Positions 17,638 through 27,132 of a stretch of 64,000 nt of DNA are shown piece after piece. The translations under genes were made by a program, and so were the position numbers. The stretch lies in contig BAFH01000004.1 of assembly GCA_000296795.1 (NCBI GenBank), forward strand, positions 682,001-746,000, written 5' to 3'. Numbering within the stretch: position 1 is the first letter of the stretch; the number at the start of each line of letters is the position of its first letter. The notes beneath the pieces were generated by a model. The model searched no databases. It was not told where the DNA came from and was given only the letters and a program-made list of their open reading frames with translations. This DNA is from Candidatus Jettenia caeni. GTDB lineage: Bacteria; Planctomycetota; Brocadiia; Brocadiales; Brocadiaceae.

Positions 17638-18096
17638 TTATATAAATAATTGTGTTTCTGCACCATCTGCTAGTTCCAATAAAGTAGTTAATCCCACAAT
17701 ATCATCTACTTTAGATTTAACTACAGATTCCTCTAATTCCATAAGCTTCACGGCTGTAGTGCAGGCATAAATTTTTAAATTCCCCATCGCTCGCACATCA
17801 TCGAGTATTTCTTTCAGTGAAATCGGATTGATCTCACGAATCCTCCTGGATAACTGTTCACCTTCCTTGCCAAACTCATTTGATAACTTTGTTAGATCAA
17901 AATCTTCATTCACGAACCTCTTCAATGCCCAAAAGAAGAGGAAAATATACGTATCCCTTCCCATAGAGGCCGCTGTAATAGCTAAAGTAACTATCTGATA
18001 GAGCTTATCATAAGTACCGCTATGAGCAAATATAATAAACTTCTTTCTACTTTTCATCGGGGGTCCTTCATTAGGTTTTTTCAAATGTATCCACAA
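17638..18096 (-). CDS. DsrE/DsrF-like protein
   Basis: A 152-residue protein with the DsrE/F fold pattern: an N-terminal strand KFIIFAHSGTYDKLYQIVTLAITAA, a central IYACTTAVKLM with a conserved Cys, and a C-terminal hydrophobic strand. DsrE-family proteins bind or transfer sulfane sulfur, often with TusA. Its gene overlaps the upstream sulfite reductase gene by 26 bp and precedes cysteine synthase. Starting at MKSRKKF (18057) would remove the overlap; MWIHLKK has no clear advantage. Confidence 0.8.
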   Translation of the reverse strand: MWIHLKKPNEGPPMKSRKKFIIFAHSGTYDKLYQIVTLAITAASMGRDTYIFLFFWALKRFVNEDFDLTKLSNEFGKEGEQLSRRIREINPISLKEILDDVRAMGNLKIYACTTAVKLMELEESVVKSKVDDIVGLTTLLELADGAETQLFI

Positions 18097-18961
18097 CTTC
18101 TTTTTTAAATTTGTCTAATCCTATGCGTTCTATAGAAGTACCGATTCTTTCCTTCGGCTTGCCATTCTCTTTATACCATTTCAAAGTTGCTGCAATAAAA
18201 TCATTTACTTTGTGATCAGGGAGAAAATTAATTACCTGATCAGCCTCTCGGGGGTGTCTGCCATGTTTCCCGCCAGTACGCACAAGCCAGCCCTTCTTCT
18301 TATCCTTCCAGGCATCGGTAGGACATGCTCTTATACAATCCCCGCAATAGACACATTTCGATTCATCGAAGACCGGTTTGCCCTCTTTATCTGCAATAAT
18401 TGCGCCTTCCATACAGGCTTTGGCACACAAGGTGCATCCCGTACATAAATCTTTACTCCATTCCGGATACACCACGCCCTGAAACCCTAAATCCATCTCT
18501 CTCGTCCTTGTACAATCAATAGGGCAACCGGAAAATCCCATCTTAAACTTATGAGGACATGGTATACCAAAAAACTTCTCATCAACTTCCAGGGCCTTCG
18601 CTTGTGTATCCATAATCCCGTTGGGGTTATATTCACAACCCCCACATGCCGTAGGAACCCTTACCCTCGGACCACAGGATGCGATCTTTTGCCCTACGGT
18701 AGCCAGCTCCTTTATCACTGCATCAAAATCGTCAATATGAACACCAATAATCTCCACAGATTGTCGAAAACTCAAATGACAGTAGCCTAACCGACTATAT
18801 TTCTTTGCAACCTCGGCAATTTTTGTCAACTTTTCAGGTGTAATTCTCCCGCCCGGAACTTTTAATCGGACAGTAAAAAGGTCTTTCTGTGTCTGTTTTA
18901 TGAAACCACCTGATTTTAATTCATCGAGATTAATTCTTTGCTTTCTCTTATTTTCTACCAT
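18071..18961 (-). CDS. Small siroheme sulfite reductase with ferredoxin domain (AsrC-like)
   Basis: A 296-residue protein with an N-terminal ferredoxin-like domain (LFTVRLKVPGGRITPEKL), a siroheme/[4Fe-4S] domain and an inserted 2x[4Fe-4S] domain (CTGCTLCAKAC about 173-183, CVYCGDCIRACP about 203-214). The siroheme-side cysteines are C106-x2-C109 and C146-x3-C150, rather than the usual C-x5-C plus C-x3-C. It is far shorter than the E. coli CysI hemoprotein and resembles low-molecular-weight assimilatory or AsrC types. The siroheme synthase gene next door and cysteine synthase downstream support assimilatory sulfite reduction to sulfide. Confidence 0.85.
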   Translation of the reverse strand: MVENKRKQRINLDELKSGGFIKQTQKDLFTVRLKVPGGRITPEKLTKIAEVAKKYSRLGYCHLSFRQSVEIIGVHIDDFDAVIKELATVGQKIASCGPRVRVPTACGGCEYNPNGIMDTQAKALEVDEKFFGIPCPHKFKMGFSGCPIDCTRTREMDLGFQGVVYPEWSKDLCTGCTLCAKACMEGAIIADKEGKPVFDESKCVYCGDCIRACPTDAWKDKKKGWLVRTGGKHGRHPREADQVINFLPDHKVNDFIAATLKWYKENGKPKERIGTSIERIGLDKFKKEVVDTFEKT

Positions 18962-19115
18962 TCAAACTCCTAAATCGATACAATTATCTATCTTTATAAA
19001 TAATTAAGCAAACGACAATTATATACATATAATCAAACCAATATTTTACAATTTTTAATATTAGCACTTCATAAAAAATCTTGCAAGAGAAAATAAGTCT
19101 ATAGACATTGTCAAC

Positions 19116-19751
19116 TTATTTCAAAATTTTTTCAGAAATAATCTCTAACATCCTTTTTTTTGCTTCAAGGATACCTCTTTCTTTAACAACTTCAAGCATA
19201 TCAAGCGCCGCAATCTGTTGCAAGATATCGCGTCTTATAGATTCATCCACTATCTCAGAAAGCACCTTTCTTCGCATCTCCGATAAAAGTTTTGTAAATT
19301 CATCATACTCCTTCCCAAATTGTTTTTCCAAATACTCCCGGATGTTCCGGGCTAATGCAGGACTTGCACCACCCGTTGAGATACTAATACGGAGATCACC
19401 CCGCACCATGGATGAAGGTACAATGAAAGAGCAAAATTCAGGTTTATCAACAACATTTACCAATATTCCTTTCTCCATGGCATCGGAATAAATCTTCTTA
19501 TTCACTTCCTCATCATCCGTAGATGCAATAACTACCAACGCTTCTTTTAAAAATTCTTTATCATACTTTTGTTTGATCCGCTCAATCTCTGTTTCTTTTT
19601 CCAATTCAGGACAAAATTCAGGGGATACTACCGTTACCCTTGCGCCTGCTTCTTTTAGACTGCACACCTTACGCCAGGCAACATTACCACCGCCTATCAC
19701 CACACATTTTTTATCCTGTATATTCAGGAATATAGGATAATATTTTGCCAT
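19116..19751 (-). CDS. Siroheme synthase, precorrin-2 dehydrogenase/ferrochelatase domain
   Basis: A 211-residue protein equivalent to the N-terminal (CysG(B), Met8p) part of siroheme synthase. It starts with YYPIFLNIQDKKCVVIGGGNVAWRK, an NAD-binding Rossmann motif. ASTDDEEVNKKI and NVVDKPEFCSFIVPS follow, as does STGGASPALAR, all family hallmarks. It oxidises precorrin-2 to sirohydrochlorin and inserts iron. No uroporphyrinogen methyltransferase domain is fused. It supplies the cofactor for the neighbouring sulfite reductase. Confidence 0.93.
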   Translation of the reverse strand: MAKYYPIFLNIQDKKCVVIGGGNVAWRKVCSLKEAGARVTVVSPEFCPELEKETEIERIKQKYDKEFLKEALVVIASTDDEEVNKKIYSDAMEKGILVNVVDKPEFCSFIVPSSMVRGDLRISISTGGASPALARNIREYLEKQFGKEYDEFTKLLSEMRRKVLSEIVDESIRRDILQQIAALDMLEVVKERGILEAKKRMLEIISEKILK

Positions 19752-19801
19752 TGCACCTCAACACCATATAAAGTTCTTGGTAATAACTTAATAACTTACT
19801 G

Positions 19802-21103
19802 TTATAAATTCTCACCCTTGACTAAATCCTCGTATGTCTCCCGTTCCCTGATAATGCGATACTTATCCCCTTCTACCAGCACTTCACATGGACGGGGACG
19901 GGAATTATAGCTGGAACTCATGGTAAAACCATAAGCACCGGCACTGAATATTGCCAATAAGTCCCCTTCTTCAACTTTGGGTAAAGCCCTTTTGGTTGCA
20001 AAAGCATCACTCGTTTCACAAACAGGGCCAACAATGTCTACGAAGTACATCCCCTTTTTTATTTCAGGTTTATTAGGTATTTCCACCTTTGGCATTTTTA
20101 CACGCGGATTTACAGGCCATATCCTGTGAAAAGCATCATAAAGGGCCGGACGTATTAAATCATTCATAGCAGCATCACAAATAATAAACTTTTTACCATG
20201 TAGGGTCTCCTTTGTATAGGTTACACGGGTAATTAAAATGCCTGAATTTCCCACGATAAATCGCCCCGGCTCCATAATAAGATTACATTGCATTTCTTTC
20301 ACAAATGGTAAAATTTTCGATGCATACTCTTTTGGCCGTATTACCTTTTCTCCCGTATAAGAAATACAATAGCCACCTCCAATGTTCATGTATTCAATAT
20401 CAAACCCCGCATCTTTACATCTACGAACAAACGCAACGATCTTCTTAAGGGCATGCACATAAGGGGCAACCGTATAAATAGGAGAGCCAAGATGTACATG
20501 TAACCCACAAAGATTGATGTTTACATATTTTGTTGATTGCCTGATAATTTTTTCAGCTTCGGTAAGGTCTATACCAAATTTGTTCTCTTTTTTTCCCGTC
20601 GTAGTCTTTACATGAGTTTTTGCATCGATATCCGGATTGATTCGCAAGGCAACCTTAGGTATCTTACCCATCTCACCAGCTAACGTATTAATATGTTCTA
20701 ATTCTGAAACAGATTCTACGTTAAACATAAAAATATCGTTTCCCAGAGCATACCGTATTTCCTTGTCCGTTTTCCCTACCCCTGCAAATACAATCTTTGA
20801 CAGGTCACCCCCCGACCTCATAGCGCGAAATAACTCTCCTCCGGAAACTACATCAAAACCCGATCCTTCCTCTGCCAGTATTTTACATATAGATAAGTTC
20901 GAATTAGACTTTACAGAAAAACAAATCAAGGTATTGGCATTTTGAAAAGCTGATTTTAACTCACGATACCGTGTTAAGATTGCATTTTTACTATAAATAT
21001 AGGCAGGAGTTCCTACCTTGGAAATAATATTCTCTATCTTTACCTTTTCACAAAAAAGTGACTTATCTTTGTATTCAAAATCGTCCATAAAATAATCATC
21101 CAT
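19802..21103 (-). CDS. lysA: Diaminopimelate decarboxylase
   Basis: A 433-residue fold-type III PLP enzyme making L-lysine from meso-diaminopimelate. PLP Lys is about residue 65 in CFSVKSNSN. GGGYCISY (glycine loop), EPGRFIVGNSG and the GPVCETSDAFA catalytic-Cys loop are intact. It lies 50 bp before the siroheme synthase gene on the same strand. The start is slightly uncertain: MDDFEYKDK (21088) is six codons... downstream of the first Met and equally plausible. Confidence 0.95.
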   Translation of the reverse strand: MDDYFMDDFEYKDKSLFCEKVKIENIISKVGTPAYIYSKNAILTRYRELKSAFQNANTLICFSVKSNSNLSICKILAEEGSGFDVVSGGELFRAMRSGGDLSKIVFAGVGKTDKEIRYALGNDIFMFNVESVSELEHINTLAGEMGKIPKVALRINPDIDAKTHVKTTTGKKENKFGIDLTEAEKIIRQSTKYVNINLCGLHVHLGSPIYTVAPYVHALKKIVAFVRRCKDAGFDIEYMNIGGGYCISYTGEKVIRPKEYASKILPFVKEMQCNLIMEPGRFIVGNSGILITRVTYTKETLHGKKFIICDAAMNDLIRPALYDAFHRIWPVNPRVKMPKVEIPNKPEIKKGMYFVDIVGPVCETSDAFATKRALPKVEEGDLLAIFSAGAYGFTMSSSYNSRPRPCEVLVEGDKYRIIRERETYEDLVKGENL

Positions 21104-21225
21104 TAAAAATCGTAATCATTCACCACTATACTCAAAAATCATACGAAGAGATATTGCGAAACTACAAATATAAAGATTTAAAATCCTCAGGGTAACGGTC
21201 ATCAAACTTAAGCATCTACCAAGCA

Positions 21226-22659
21226 CTAATTCGCATATTTCGGTACTGAGTTATCACTTAGCTTCTTCTCCCAGTATGCAATTCGTTTTTTAACAAATCC
21301 CGGTGCTGTAGAACCGTAACTTTTATAATTCTTAATACAGTTTTCAACCCCCAGTACTTTATAAACATCCTTTTCTATGATAGAAGAAAATGCTTTAAAA
21401 CCCTCCAATTTCAAATCCATTAAGGTACAATGTACCCGTATGCACTCTCGTACTATATTTCCTACAATCTCATGAGCTTTACGAAAAGGTAAACCCTTCT
21501 TGACAAGGTACTCTGCCAGGGCAGTAGCATCAATAAAACCCTTCTCACAAGCCAACATCATCCGTTCTTTATTAAAATGTGTGTTTGTCACAAGTTCCGT
21601 AAGAATAGATAACGAGGCCTGAACAGTATCTGTCGCATCAAAGAGCGCTATCTTATCTTCCTGCATATCACGGTTGTAGGTTAATGGTAATCCTTTAAGC
21701 AGAGTAAGCAAAGATACCAAATGTCCAAACACACGACCACATTTACCCCGAATCAATTCCAGCACATCAGGATTCTTCTTTTGAGGCATAATACTGGAAC
21801 CTGTACAATAGTCATCACTTATCTCAATAAACTTGAATTCATCATTGCACCAGATAATCCATTCCTCACAGAAGCGGGAGAGATGCATGGCAATCGTAGA
21901 AAGACAAAATGAGTATTCAACACAAAAGTCTCTATCACTTACAGCATCCATGCTATTTTCGCAAATCCCTTTAAAACCGAGCAGTTTTGCCGTAAGCATA
22001 GAATCGGTTTGCAGTGTCGTGCCTGCAAGGGCACATGCACCGAGAGGCGATTTGTTAAGTCGGATAAAACAATCTTGGAGACGTGTTTTATCCCGTTCAA
22101 ACATCTCTATATATGCTAATAAATAGTGGGATACTAAAACAGGCTGGGCATGCTGAAGATGAGTAAAACCAGGCATAATAAAACTAAGATAATTTTTCGC
22201 TTTTTTAACAAACTCTCTTTGCAACATTACCAGGAGTTTTATCGTTTGCTGTGTCTGGTCACGTGTCCAAAGTCGGAGATCAAGGGCAATCTGGTCATTT
22301 CTACTTCGTGCAGTATGAAGTTTCTTGCCAACTTCGCCGATCCGATCGATTAAAACAGATTCGATATTCATGTGGATATCTTCAAGAGACTTTTTAAACT
22401 CGAACTTTTCAGCAAGAATATCTGATAAAATCCCTTTAAGACCTTTAACGATGGTATCTTTTTCTTTTTCCGTAATGAGCTTGCACTTAGCAAGCATAAC
22501 TGCATGGGTAATACTTCCTTCAATATCGTACTTATAAAGTCTCCAATCAAAAGATATTGATTCAGTAAACGATTCTACTGAGGCTGCTGTTTGTTTTGTA
22601 AACCTCCCTCCCCATAATTTTTTTTGTCTCATGTCATTCGTCTTTCTATAAACCTGCAC
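21226..22659 (-). CDS. argH: Argininosuccinate lyase
   Basis: A 477-residue enzyme of the fumarase/aspartase superfamily that cleaves argininosuccinate to arginine and fumarate. The start of the conserved core is KLWGGRF, and the superfamily signature GSSIMPQKKNPD is intact. HTARSRNDQIALD and GFTHLQHAQPV carry further active-site residues. The likely start is MRQKKLWGGRF (22632), because the nine residues before it are not conserved in the family. Arginine produced here could feed an agmatine route to the speB product, though no arginine decarboxylase is in the window. Confidence 0.95.
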   Translation of the reverse strand: MQVYRKTNDMRQKKLWGGRFTKQTAASVESFTESISFDWRLYKYDIEGSITHAVMLAKCKLITEKEKDTIVKGLKGILSDILAEKFEFKKSLEDIHMNIESVLIDRIGEVGKKLHTARSRNDQIALDLRLWTRDQTQQTIKLLVMLQREFVKKAKNYLSFIMPGFTHLQHAQPVLVSHYLLAYIEMFERDKTRLQDCFIRLNKSPLGACALAGTTLQTDSMLTAKLLGFKGICENSMDAVSDRDFCVEYSFCLSTIAMHLSRFCEEWIIWCNDEFKFIEISDDYCTGSSIMPQKKNPDVLELIRGKCGRVFGHLVSLLTLLKGLPLTYNRDMQEDKIALFDATDTVQASLSILTELVTNTHFNKERMMLACEKGFIDATALAEYLVKKGLPFRKAHEIVGNIVRECIRVHCTLMDLKLEGFKAFSSIIEKDVYKVLGVENCIKNYKSYGSTAPGFVKKRIAYWEKKLSDNSVPKYAN

Positions 22660-22948
22660 AATGAATCAAATCTTCATTTCACCTTCAATAATTATCTATT
22701 TCTGAGCCTATTTCTATTTACATTGCAAAAGAGGCAATTTACCAATGTTTTTGAATATAAAGATAAAGGAAGTAATATAGCTAAACACCCTGATCTAGTC
22801 AACACAATTCATTAAACAGTCAAACTTTGTGATCGTAGAATCACGGAAGATGCCAAATAAGCAAATATTACAGAGTTTTATTTAACCACTGTTACAGACA
22901 AAAGGAAATTAAGTGTGTATATCACACCTAAATAAAAAGTATTTTCAG
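22660..22948. other. AT-rich intergenic region without a gene
   Basis: The space between the divergent argH and CPBP protease genes. I see no ORF with a ribosome-binding site or RNA gene. The region holds promoters for both directions, of which only the plus-strand one (22949-22977) is clear. Confidence 0.5.
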
Positions 22949-22977
22949 TTGACAACTTCTTTTTACAACACTATGAT
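22949..22977 (+). promoter_or_regulatory. Consensus promoter placed for a leaderless transcript
   Basis: TTGACA (22949-22954), a 17-bp spacer and TATGAT (22972-22977) form a near-perfect sigma-70 promoter. The start codons ATGATG begin at 22981. Transcription should begin about seven bases past the -10 box, on or next to the ATG at 22984, giving essentially no leader. Confidence 0.65.
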
Positions 22978-22980
22978 TTT

Positions 22981-23940
22981 ATGATGAATTCATTTGAAGG
23001 TACGAAACAATATAAAAAGATTTTTTTATTATTTCTCGTAATACTATGCGTAAGCAGCATTCTTGCACCCTTTATAAAAGCACTTCTCGATTCTCTGGTA
23101 TTATTCAGCCCTTTCGTAGTTGATTTACTCCATTATAAACAAGAGAGCTATGATTTTGGGAAGGTCATGCGGCGTATCATGCTGGCTGTAGCTATTCTCA
23201 TGATTTTCTTATTCAGAAAACCACTCATGATTAGCTCCTTTGCCACCATAGGTATAAAACACACCCAAAAATGGCGGGAACAGTTACAAATGGGATTCCT
23301 CTTAGGCGCCGGTATGCTGACTTTGTATATTGCCTTTTTATATAGTGCTGGTACAAGGATATTAGATATAGATGCAAAATCGTTTGGTGATCTCATTTTT
23401 CAGTTAGCTAAGATATTACTCATTGCCGGTCTTGTTGGATGTATTGAAGAGCTGTTTTTTAGAGGATTTATCCTTCAGAGCCTATTAAAGGATTTACCAG
23501 CCATACTTGCTGTTTGCATCACGAGTATATTTTATTCCTCATTACACTTCCTTAAGGTAAAACTCATTGTGTCTCCTGGTATTCAGCCATATGTAGGTTT
23601 TATGGTAATTTATCAATTTCTCAAAAACTTTGTAGTAGATTTTAACACCATTTTGCCTTCCATGGTTGGCCTCTTTCTCGTTGGTGTAGTATTATCCTAT
23701 GCCTGTCTGAGAACAAACTCATTATATCTCTCTATCGGACTTCATGCAGGATGGGTATTTCTTATAAAGACAAATAGCCTATTCTTCGATCACGTACACA
23801 GAAACTCAAATTGGTTATTTGGTGATAGCAATGTAGTTACCGGCGTACTAGGATGGGTCCTTCTCATTATTACATTAATCATTATACGATTTGTGACAAA
23901 AATGCCACACAATACAGATATTACTCCATACCACATATAA
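22981..23940 (+). CDS. CPBP-family intramembrane metalloprotease
   Basis: A 319-residue, multi-helix membrane protein. The CPBP (CAAX protease/bacteriocin-processing, Rce1-like) motifs are EELFFRGF (EExxxR) near residue 160, SSLHFL (HxxxH-like second motif) and GLHAGWVF near the C terminus. These glutamate-peptidase residues are all intact. Substrates are unknown. The start codon lies directly after a strong -10 box, so the ATG at 22984 may be the true leaderless start. It precedes lpxD but with its own promoter. Confidence 0.88.
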   Translation: MMNSFEGTKQYKKIFLLFLVILCVSSILAPFIKALLDSLVLFSPFVVDLLHYKQESYDFGKVMRRIMLAVAILMIFLFRKPLMISSFATIGIKHTQKWREQLQMGFLLGAGMLTLYIAFLYSAGTRILDIDAKSFGDLIFQLAKILLIAGLVGCIEELFFRGFILQSLLKDLPAILAVCITSIFYSSLHFLKVKLIVSPGIQPYVGFMVIYQFLKNFVVDFNTILPSMVGLFLVGVVLSYACLRTNSLYLSIGLHAGWVFLIKTNSLFFDHVHRNSNWLFGDSNVVTGVLGWVLLIITLIIIRFVTKMPHNTDITPYHI

Positions 23941-24021
23941 TTACTATCTGGACAGTAACGTCCGTGATTATTTCTAAATTTGACTCATTTGGTAAAAGAT
24001 AATTTCTGGATAAAATTCTCA

Positions 24022-25062
24022 ATGGAAAAAACATTACAAGAACTCGCTGAATACATCGGCGGTACAGTTGTGGGTGACCCTCTTATAAAGATTCGTGGTA
24101 TTATGGGTATCGATGAGGCACAGGAGGGAGATATTACTTTTATATCGAATGATAAATATACAAAGAAAATCCATCTAACTCACGCATCCGCTATTATTGT
24201 CTCACCAAAATTAAAAGAAATAAAAAAGAACCTTTTGGTATGCAACAACCCTTATCTTGCATTTGCAAAGCTAGTAGAACTTATGATATATAAAAAGCCA
24301 ACATACGCTAAAGGTGTCGATAATTCTTCCAAAATCAGCAAAACTGCTACAATTGGCCAGGATGTTTCTATTCAGGCTTACGTGCACATAGGCGAAAATA
24401 CCCGTATTGGCAACCGCGTGGTCCTGCATCCATGCGTTTATATTGGTGATCATTGTGCTATTGGTGATGATACTATCATTTACCCAAATGCTGTGATTTA
24501 TCATGATACGGTAATCGGTCAACGTGTAACTATTCACAGCAATACAGTTATCGGTAGCTGCGGCTTTGGATACGCACCAGACGGCCAGAGTTATTATAAA
24601 ATACCACAGGTCGGTATTACTGTAATTGAAGATGATGTAGATATTGGAGCAAATACAACGATCAATCGCGCTGCTTTGGGAGAAACGATTATTCGAAAAG
24701 GTACAAAGATTGACAGTCAGGTTGTTATCTCACATAACGTTGAGATAGGAGAAAACTCCTTAATTGTATCCCAGGTAGGTATTGCAGGCACAGCCAAGAT
24801 TGGAAAACATGTAACCCTGGCTGGTGGAGTTGGTATCGTTGGACATATCAAAATAGGTGATAATGTCACTGTTGGCGGACGTTCTGGCGTAGCAAGCGAT
24901 ATCCCGGATAATGAAATTTATTTAGGAGCACCTGCACTCCCTATTCAGCGAATGCGCCGATGCTATGTCATTATCGAAAAATTACCCGAAATGAAAGAGT
25001 ATATTAAAACCCTTGAAAAAAGGATAGAGAAATTAGAAGCGTCATGGAAAAACTTGGATTAA
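24022..25062 (+). CDS. lpxD: UDP-3-O-acylglucosamine N-acyltransferase
   Basis: A lipid A biosynthesis acyltransferase of 346 residues from the ATG at 24022. An in-frame TTG at 23980 would add 14 residues that precede the family-typical start TLQELAEYIGGTVVGDP. The N-terminal uridine-binding domain (to about 95) contains GDITFISN. A left-handed beta helix of hexapeptide repeats follows, with the GFGYAPDG loop and catalytic HNVEIGEN His. A C-terminal alpha-helix ends the protein. It overlaps lpxI by 19 bp. Its presence shows the organism makes lipid A, as expected for anammox planctomycetes. Confidence 0.95.
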   Translation: MEKTLQELAEYIGGTVVGDPLIKIRGIMGIDEAQEGDITFISNDKYTKKIHLTHASAIIVSPKLKEIKKNLLVCNNPYLAFAKLVELMIYKKPTYAKGVDNSSKISKTATIGQDVSIQAYVHIGENTRIGNRVVLHPCVYIGDHCAIGDDTIIYPNAVIYHDTVIGQRVTIHSNTVIGSCGFGYAPDGQSYYKIPQVGITVIEDDVDIGANTTINRAALGETIIRKGTKIDSQVVISHNVEIGENSLIVSQVGIAGTAKIGKHVTLAGGVGIVGHIKIGDNVTVGGRSGVASDIPDNEIYLGAPALPIQRMRRCYVIIEKLPEMKEYIKTLEKRIEKLEASWKNLD

Positions 25063-25862
25063 TAGCAGGAAACGGCCGATTCCCAATATTATTTGCAAAA
25101 GGAGCACGGGATAATAATGTTCCCATAATTGCTGTGGGAATTGATGGGGAAACCTCTCCTGAAATTGAATATTATGTGGAAAAACTGTACTGGGTGGGTG
25201 TTGCTCAAATTGGAAAACTGATTAAAATATTTAAGCAAGAGCAGATATCAAAAGCAGTTATGGCAGGTGGGATAAAAAAAACCAACATGTTTTCCTCTTG
25301 GAGAAATATGAGGTTTATGCCGGATTTGAGGACAATCAATCTCTGGTACCGAACGGTAAAAAAAAGAGATGACCACTCCTTACTTGGAGCTGTTTCTGAA
25401 GAACTGCTAAAAGACGGTATTGTATTGCAAAACTCGACACTGTACGTACCGCAACTCCTAGCCCAAAAGGGAATATTAACGAAAAAGCAACCCACGGAAA
25501 AGGAAATGGAGGATGTTTATTTCGGATGGCCTATTGCCAAAGAAATTTCAAAATTTGGTATAGGACAATGCATTGTAATAAAAGAAAAGGTAGTTTTAGC
25601 CGTCGAAGCTTTAGAGGGCACTGATGAAGCTATCCGCCGAGGTGGAAATCTGGGAAAGGAAGATATTATCGTCATAAAAGTCAGTAAACATGATTTTGAT
25701 CCACGATTTGATATTCCTACCGTTGGACTAGAAACTATCAAATCACTCAGAGAATCTTCTGCATCGGTCCTTGCTCTCGAGGCGGAAAAAACGCTTATTC
25801 TGGATATCGAAGAGACCATTGCAGCAGCCGATAATGCGCATATAGCTATTATTGGATTGTGA
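25044..25862 (+). CDS. lpxI: UDP-2,3-diacylglucosamine pyrophosphatase, LpxI type
   Basis: A 272-residue LpxI (DUF1009) protein that cleaves UDP-2,3-diacylglucosamine to lipid X and UMP. It begins LGLIAGNGRFPILFAKGA, and AVMAGGIKKTNMF and EALEGTDEAIRRGG are hallmark segments. It replaces LpxH in many non-enteric Gram-negatives. The 19-bp overlap with lpxD indicates translational coupling. Confidence 0.93.
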   Translation: MEKLGLIAGNGRFPILFAKGARDNNVPIIAVGIDGETSPEIEYYVEKLYWVGVAQIGKLIKIFKQEQISKAVMAGGIKKTNMFSSWRNMRFMPDLRTINLWYRTVKKRDDHSLLGAVSEELLKDGIVLQNSTLYVPQLLAQKGILTKKQPTEKEMEDVYFGWPIAKEISKFGIGQCIVIKEKVVLAVEALEGTDEAIRRGGNLGKEDIIVIKVSKHDFDPRFDIPTVGLETIKSLRESSASVLALEAEKTLILDIEETIAAADNAHIAIIGL

Positions 25863-25916
25863 TATTGGGAAAAATACGGAACTCTATTATAAAAATCCTG
25901 CTATTGTACGCAAACT

Positions 25917-26984
25917 ATGAGATCAATTACAATCCTTTCTATCGGTGTTCTTTTCGTTTTCTATCAGTTTTTTACTGGCAACTCCAGTGTTGCAGATGAG
26001 TGGAGTCTGGAAGAACAAACACTAAAATATGAATGGGGACTGGAAAAACAAACACAGAAAAATGAGTGGGGTCTAGAAGAACAGATAACGAAACACGATA
26101 AAAGCGATAGTATTATACTCCATTATGATGGAAAAACATGGGGCTGCATTTATAATGGATACAGTGTATGGCTTAACAATATTTATGGGTTCAGTGATAA
26201 CGATATCTTTGCTGTTGGTGAACACGGTGTTATACTGCATTTCGATGGTAAATCATGGATTAAACAAGAAAGTCAGGTTACTTCCAGATTAAATAAAATT
26301 TGGGGTAGCAGCCATAATAATATCTATATCTCCGGAGATTATGGTACTATTATCCATTATAATGGCAAGGAATGGAAAAGATATAAGATGAGAACCAGCA
26401 ATTGGTTTAGCAATATTTGGGGCTTTGATGAGAAATATATATTCATAGTAGGTGCTTTAGGAGAGATATTGCATTACGATGGAAAGACATGGAAAGAACA
26501 AAACAGTGGTACCATCAATTGGCTCTATGGTATCGGAGGTAATAGCAAAAATAATATTTACGCTGTAGGAGATTATGGTACTATACTCCATTATGATGGA
26601 AGGGAATGGAAGATATCTGCTTTAAACACAAATAAAAGGCTTACGAGTGTTTGTGTTACAGATTCAAACAATGTATTTGTTGCAGGTGCGGACGGCTTGA
26701 TCCTTCATTATGATGGAATAAATTGGATACGGCAAAGAAGCGGCACAAATAACTGGCTTCGAAGAATATGGGGTATTAACAACAATACCATTTTTGCTGT
26801 AGGAGATCATGGAACAATACTTCATTACGATGGTACAAAATGGAATAAGCAAAAGAGTAGTACTAATTATTTATTGCTAGGAATATGGGGTAATAAAAAG
26901 GATAATGTATATGTTGTTGGGATAAAATCGGATAGTTATTACGATCATCTTTTAGATGTATCATCCCGTAAAAGTGGTAATTAG
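25917..26984 (+). CDS. Secreted beta-propeller-like repeat protein
   Basis: A 355-residue protein with an N-terminal signal sequence. It has about seven repeats of roughly 40 residues with a core like TILHYDGKTWK...GIWG...IYAVGDYG, as in BNR/photosystem-assembly-like beta-propellers. Between the signal peptide and the propeller lie three 11-residue repeats (EW-x-LE-x-Q type, residues about 28-60). No enzymatic residues are evident. It follows lpxI by 54 bp but need not share its function. Probable periplasmic or extracellular binding protein. Confidence 0.75.
   Translation: MRSITILSIGVLFVFYQFFTGNSSVADEWSLEEQTLKYEWGLEKQTQKNEWGLEEQITKHDKSDSIILHYDGKTWGCIYNGYSVWLNNIYGFSDNDIFAVGEHGVILHFDGKSWIKQESQVTSRLNKIWGSSHNNIYISGDYGTIIHYNGKEWKRYKMRTSNWFSNIWGFDEKYIFIVGALGEILHYDGKTWKEQNSGTINWLYGIGGNSKNNIYAVGDYGTILHYDGREWKISALNTNKRLTSVCVTDSNNVFVAGADGLILHYDGINWIRQRSGTNNWLRRIWGINNNTIFAVGDHGTILHYDGTKWNKQKSSTNYLLLGIWGNKKDNVYVVGIKSDSYYDHLLDVSSRKSGN
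25998..26096 (+). repeat. Three 33-bp in-frame tandem repeats
   Basis: Three direct 33-bp units encode EWSLEEQ..., EWGLEKQ... and EWGLEEQ... stretches at the N terminus of the beta-propeller-like protein. The units are clearly similar but not identical, so copy number may vary between strains. Confidence 0.7.
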
Positions 26985-27132
26985 CAAACATTGCATAAGA
27001 ACCTCTAAAACCCTGAATCTCATGAAACTCATACACATTCGGTTCGCAAATAAAAAAGGAAATGTAATTATTTTTATCACAGATTGGTTTTTCGCCTGCC
27101 AAATTACTTTTGGAGCAGATTAGTTCTTTTCT

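Noticed and set aside
18990..19060. ATTATATnnnnATATAAT-type palindrome as an Fnr/Crp-like operator upstream of the sulfite reductase gene
   Set aside because: The sequence is AT-rich enough for chance occurrence and lacks a TTGAT or TGTGA core.
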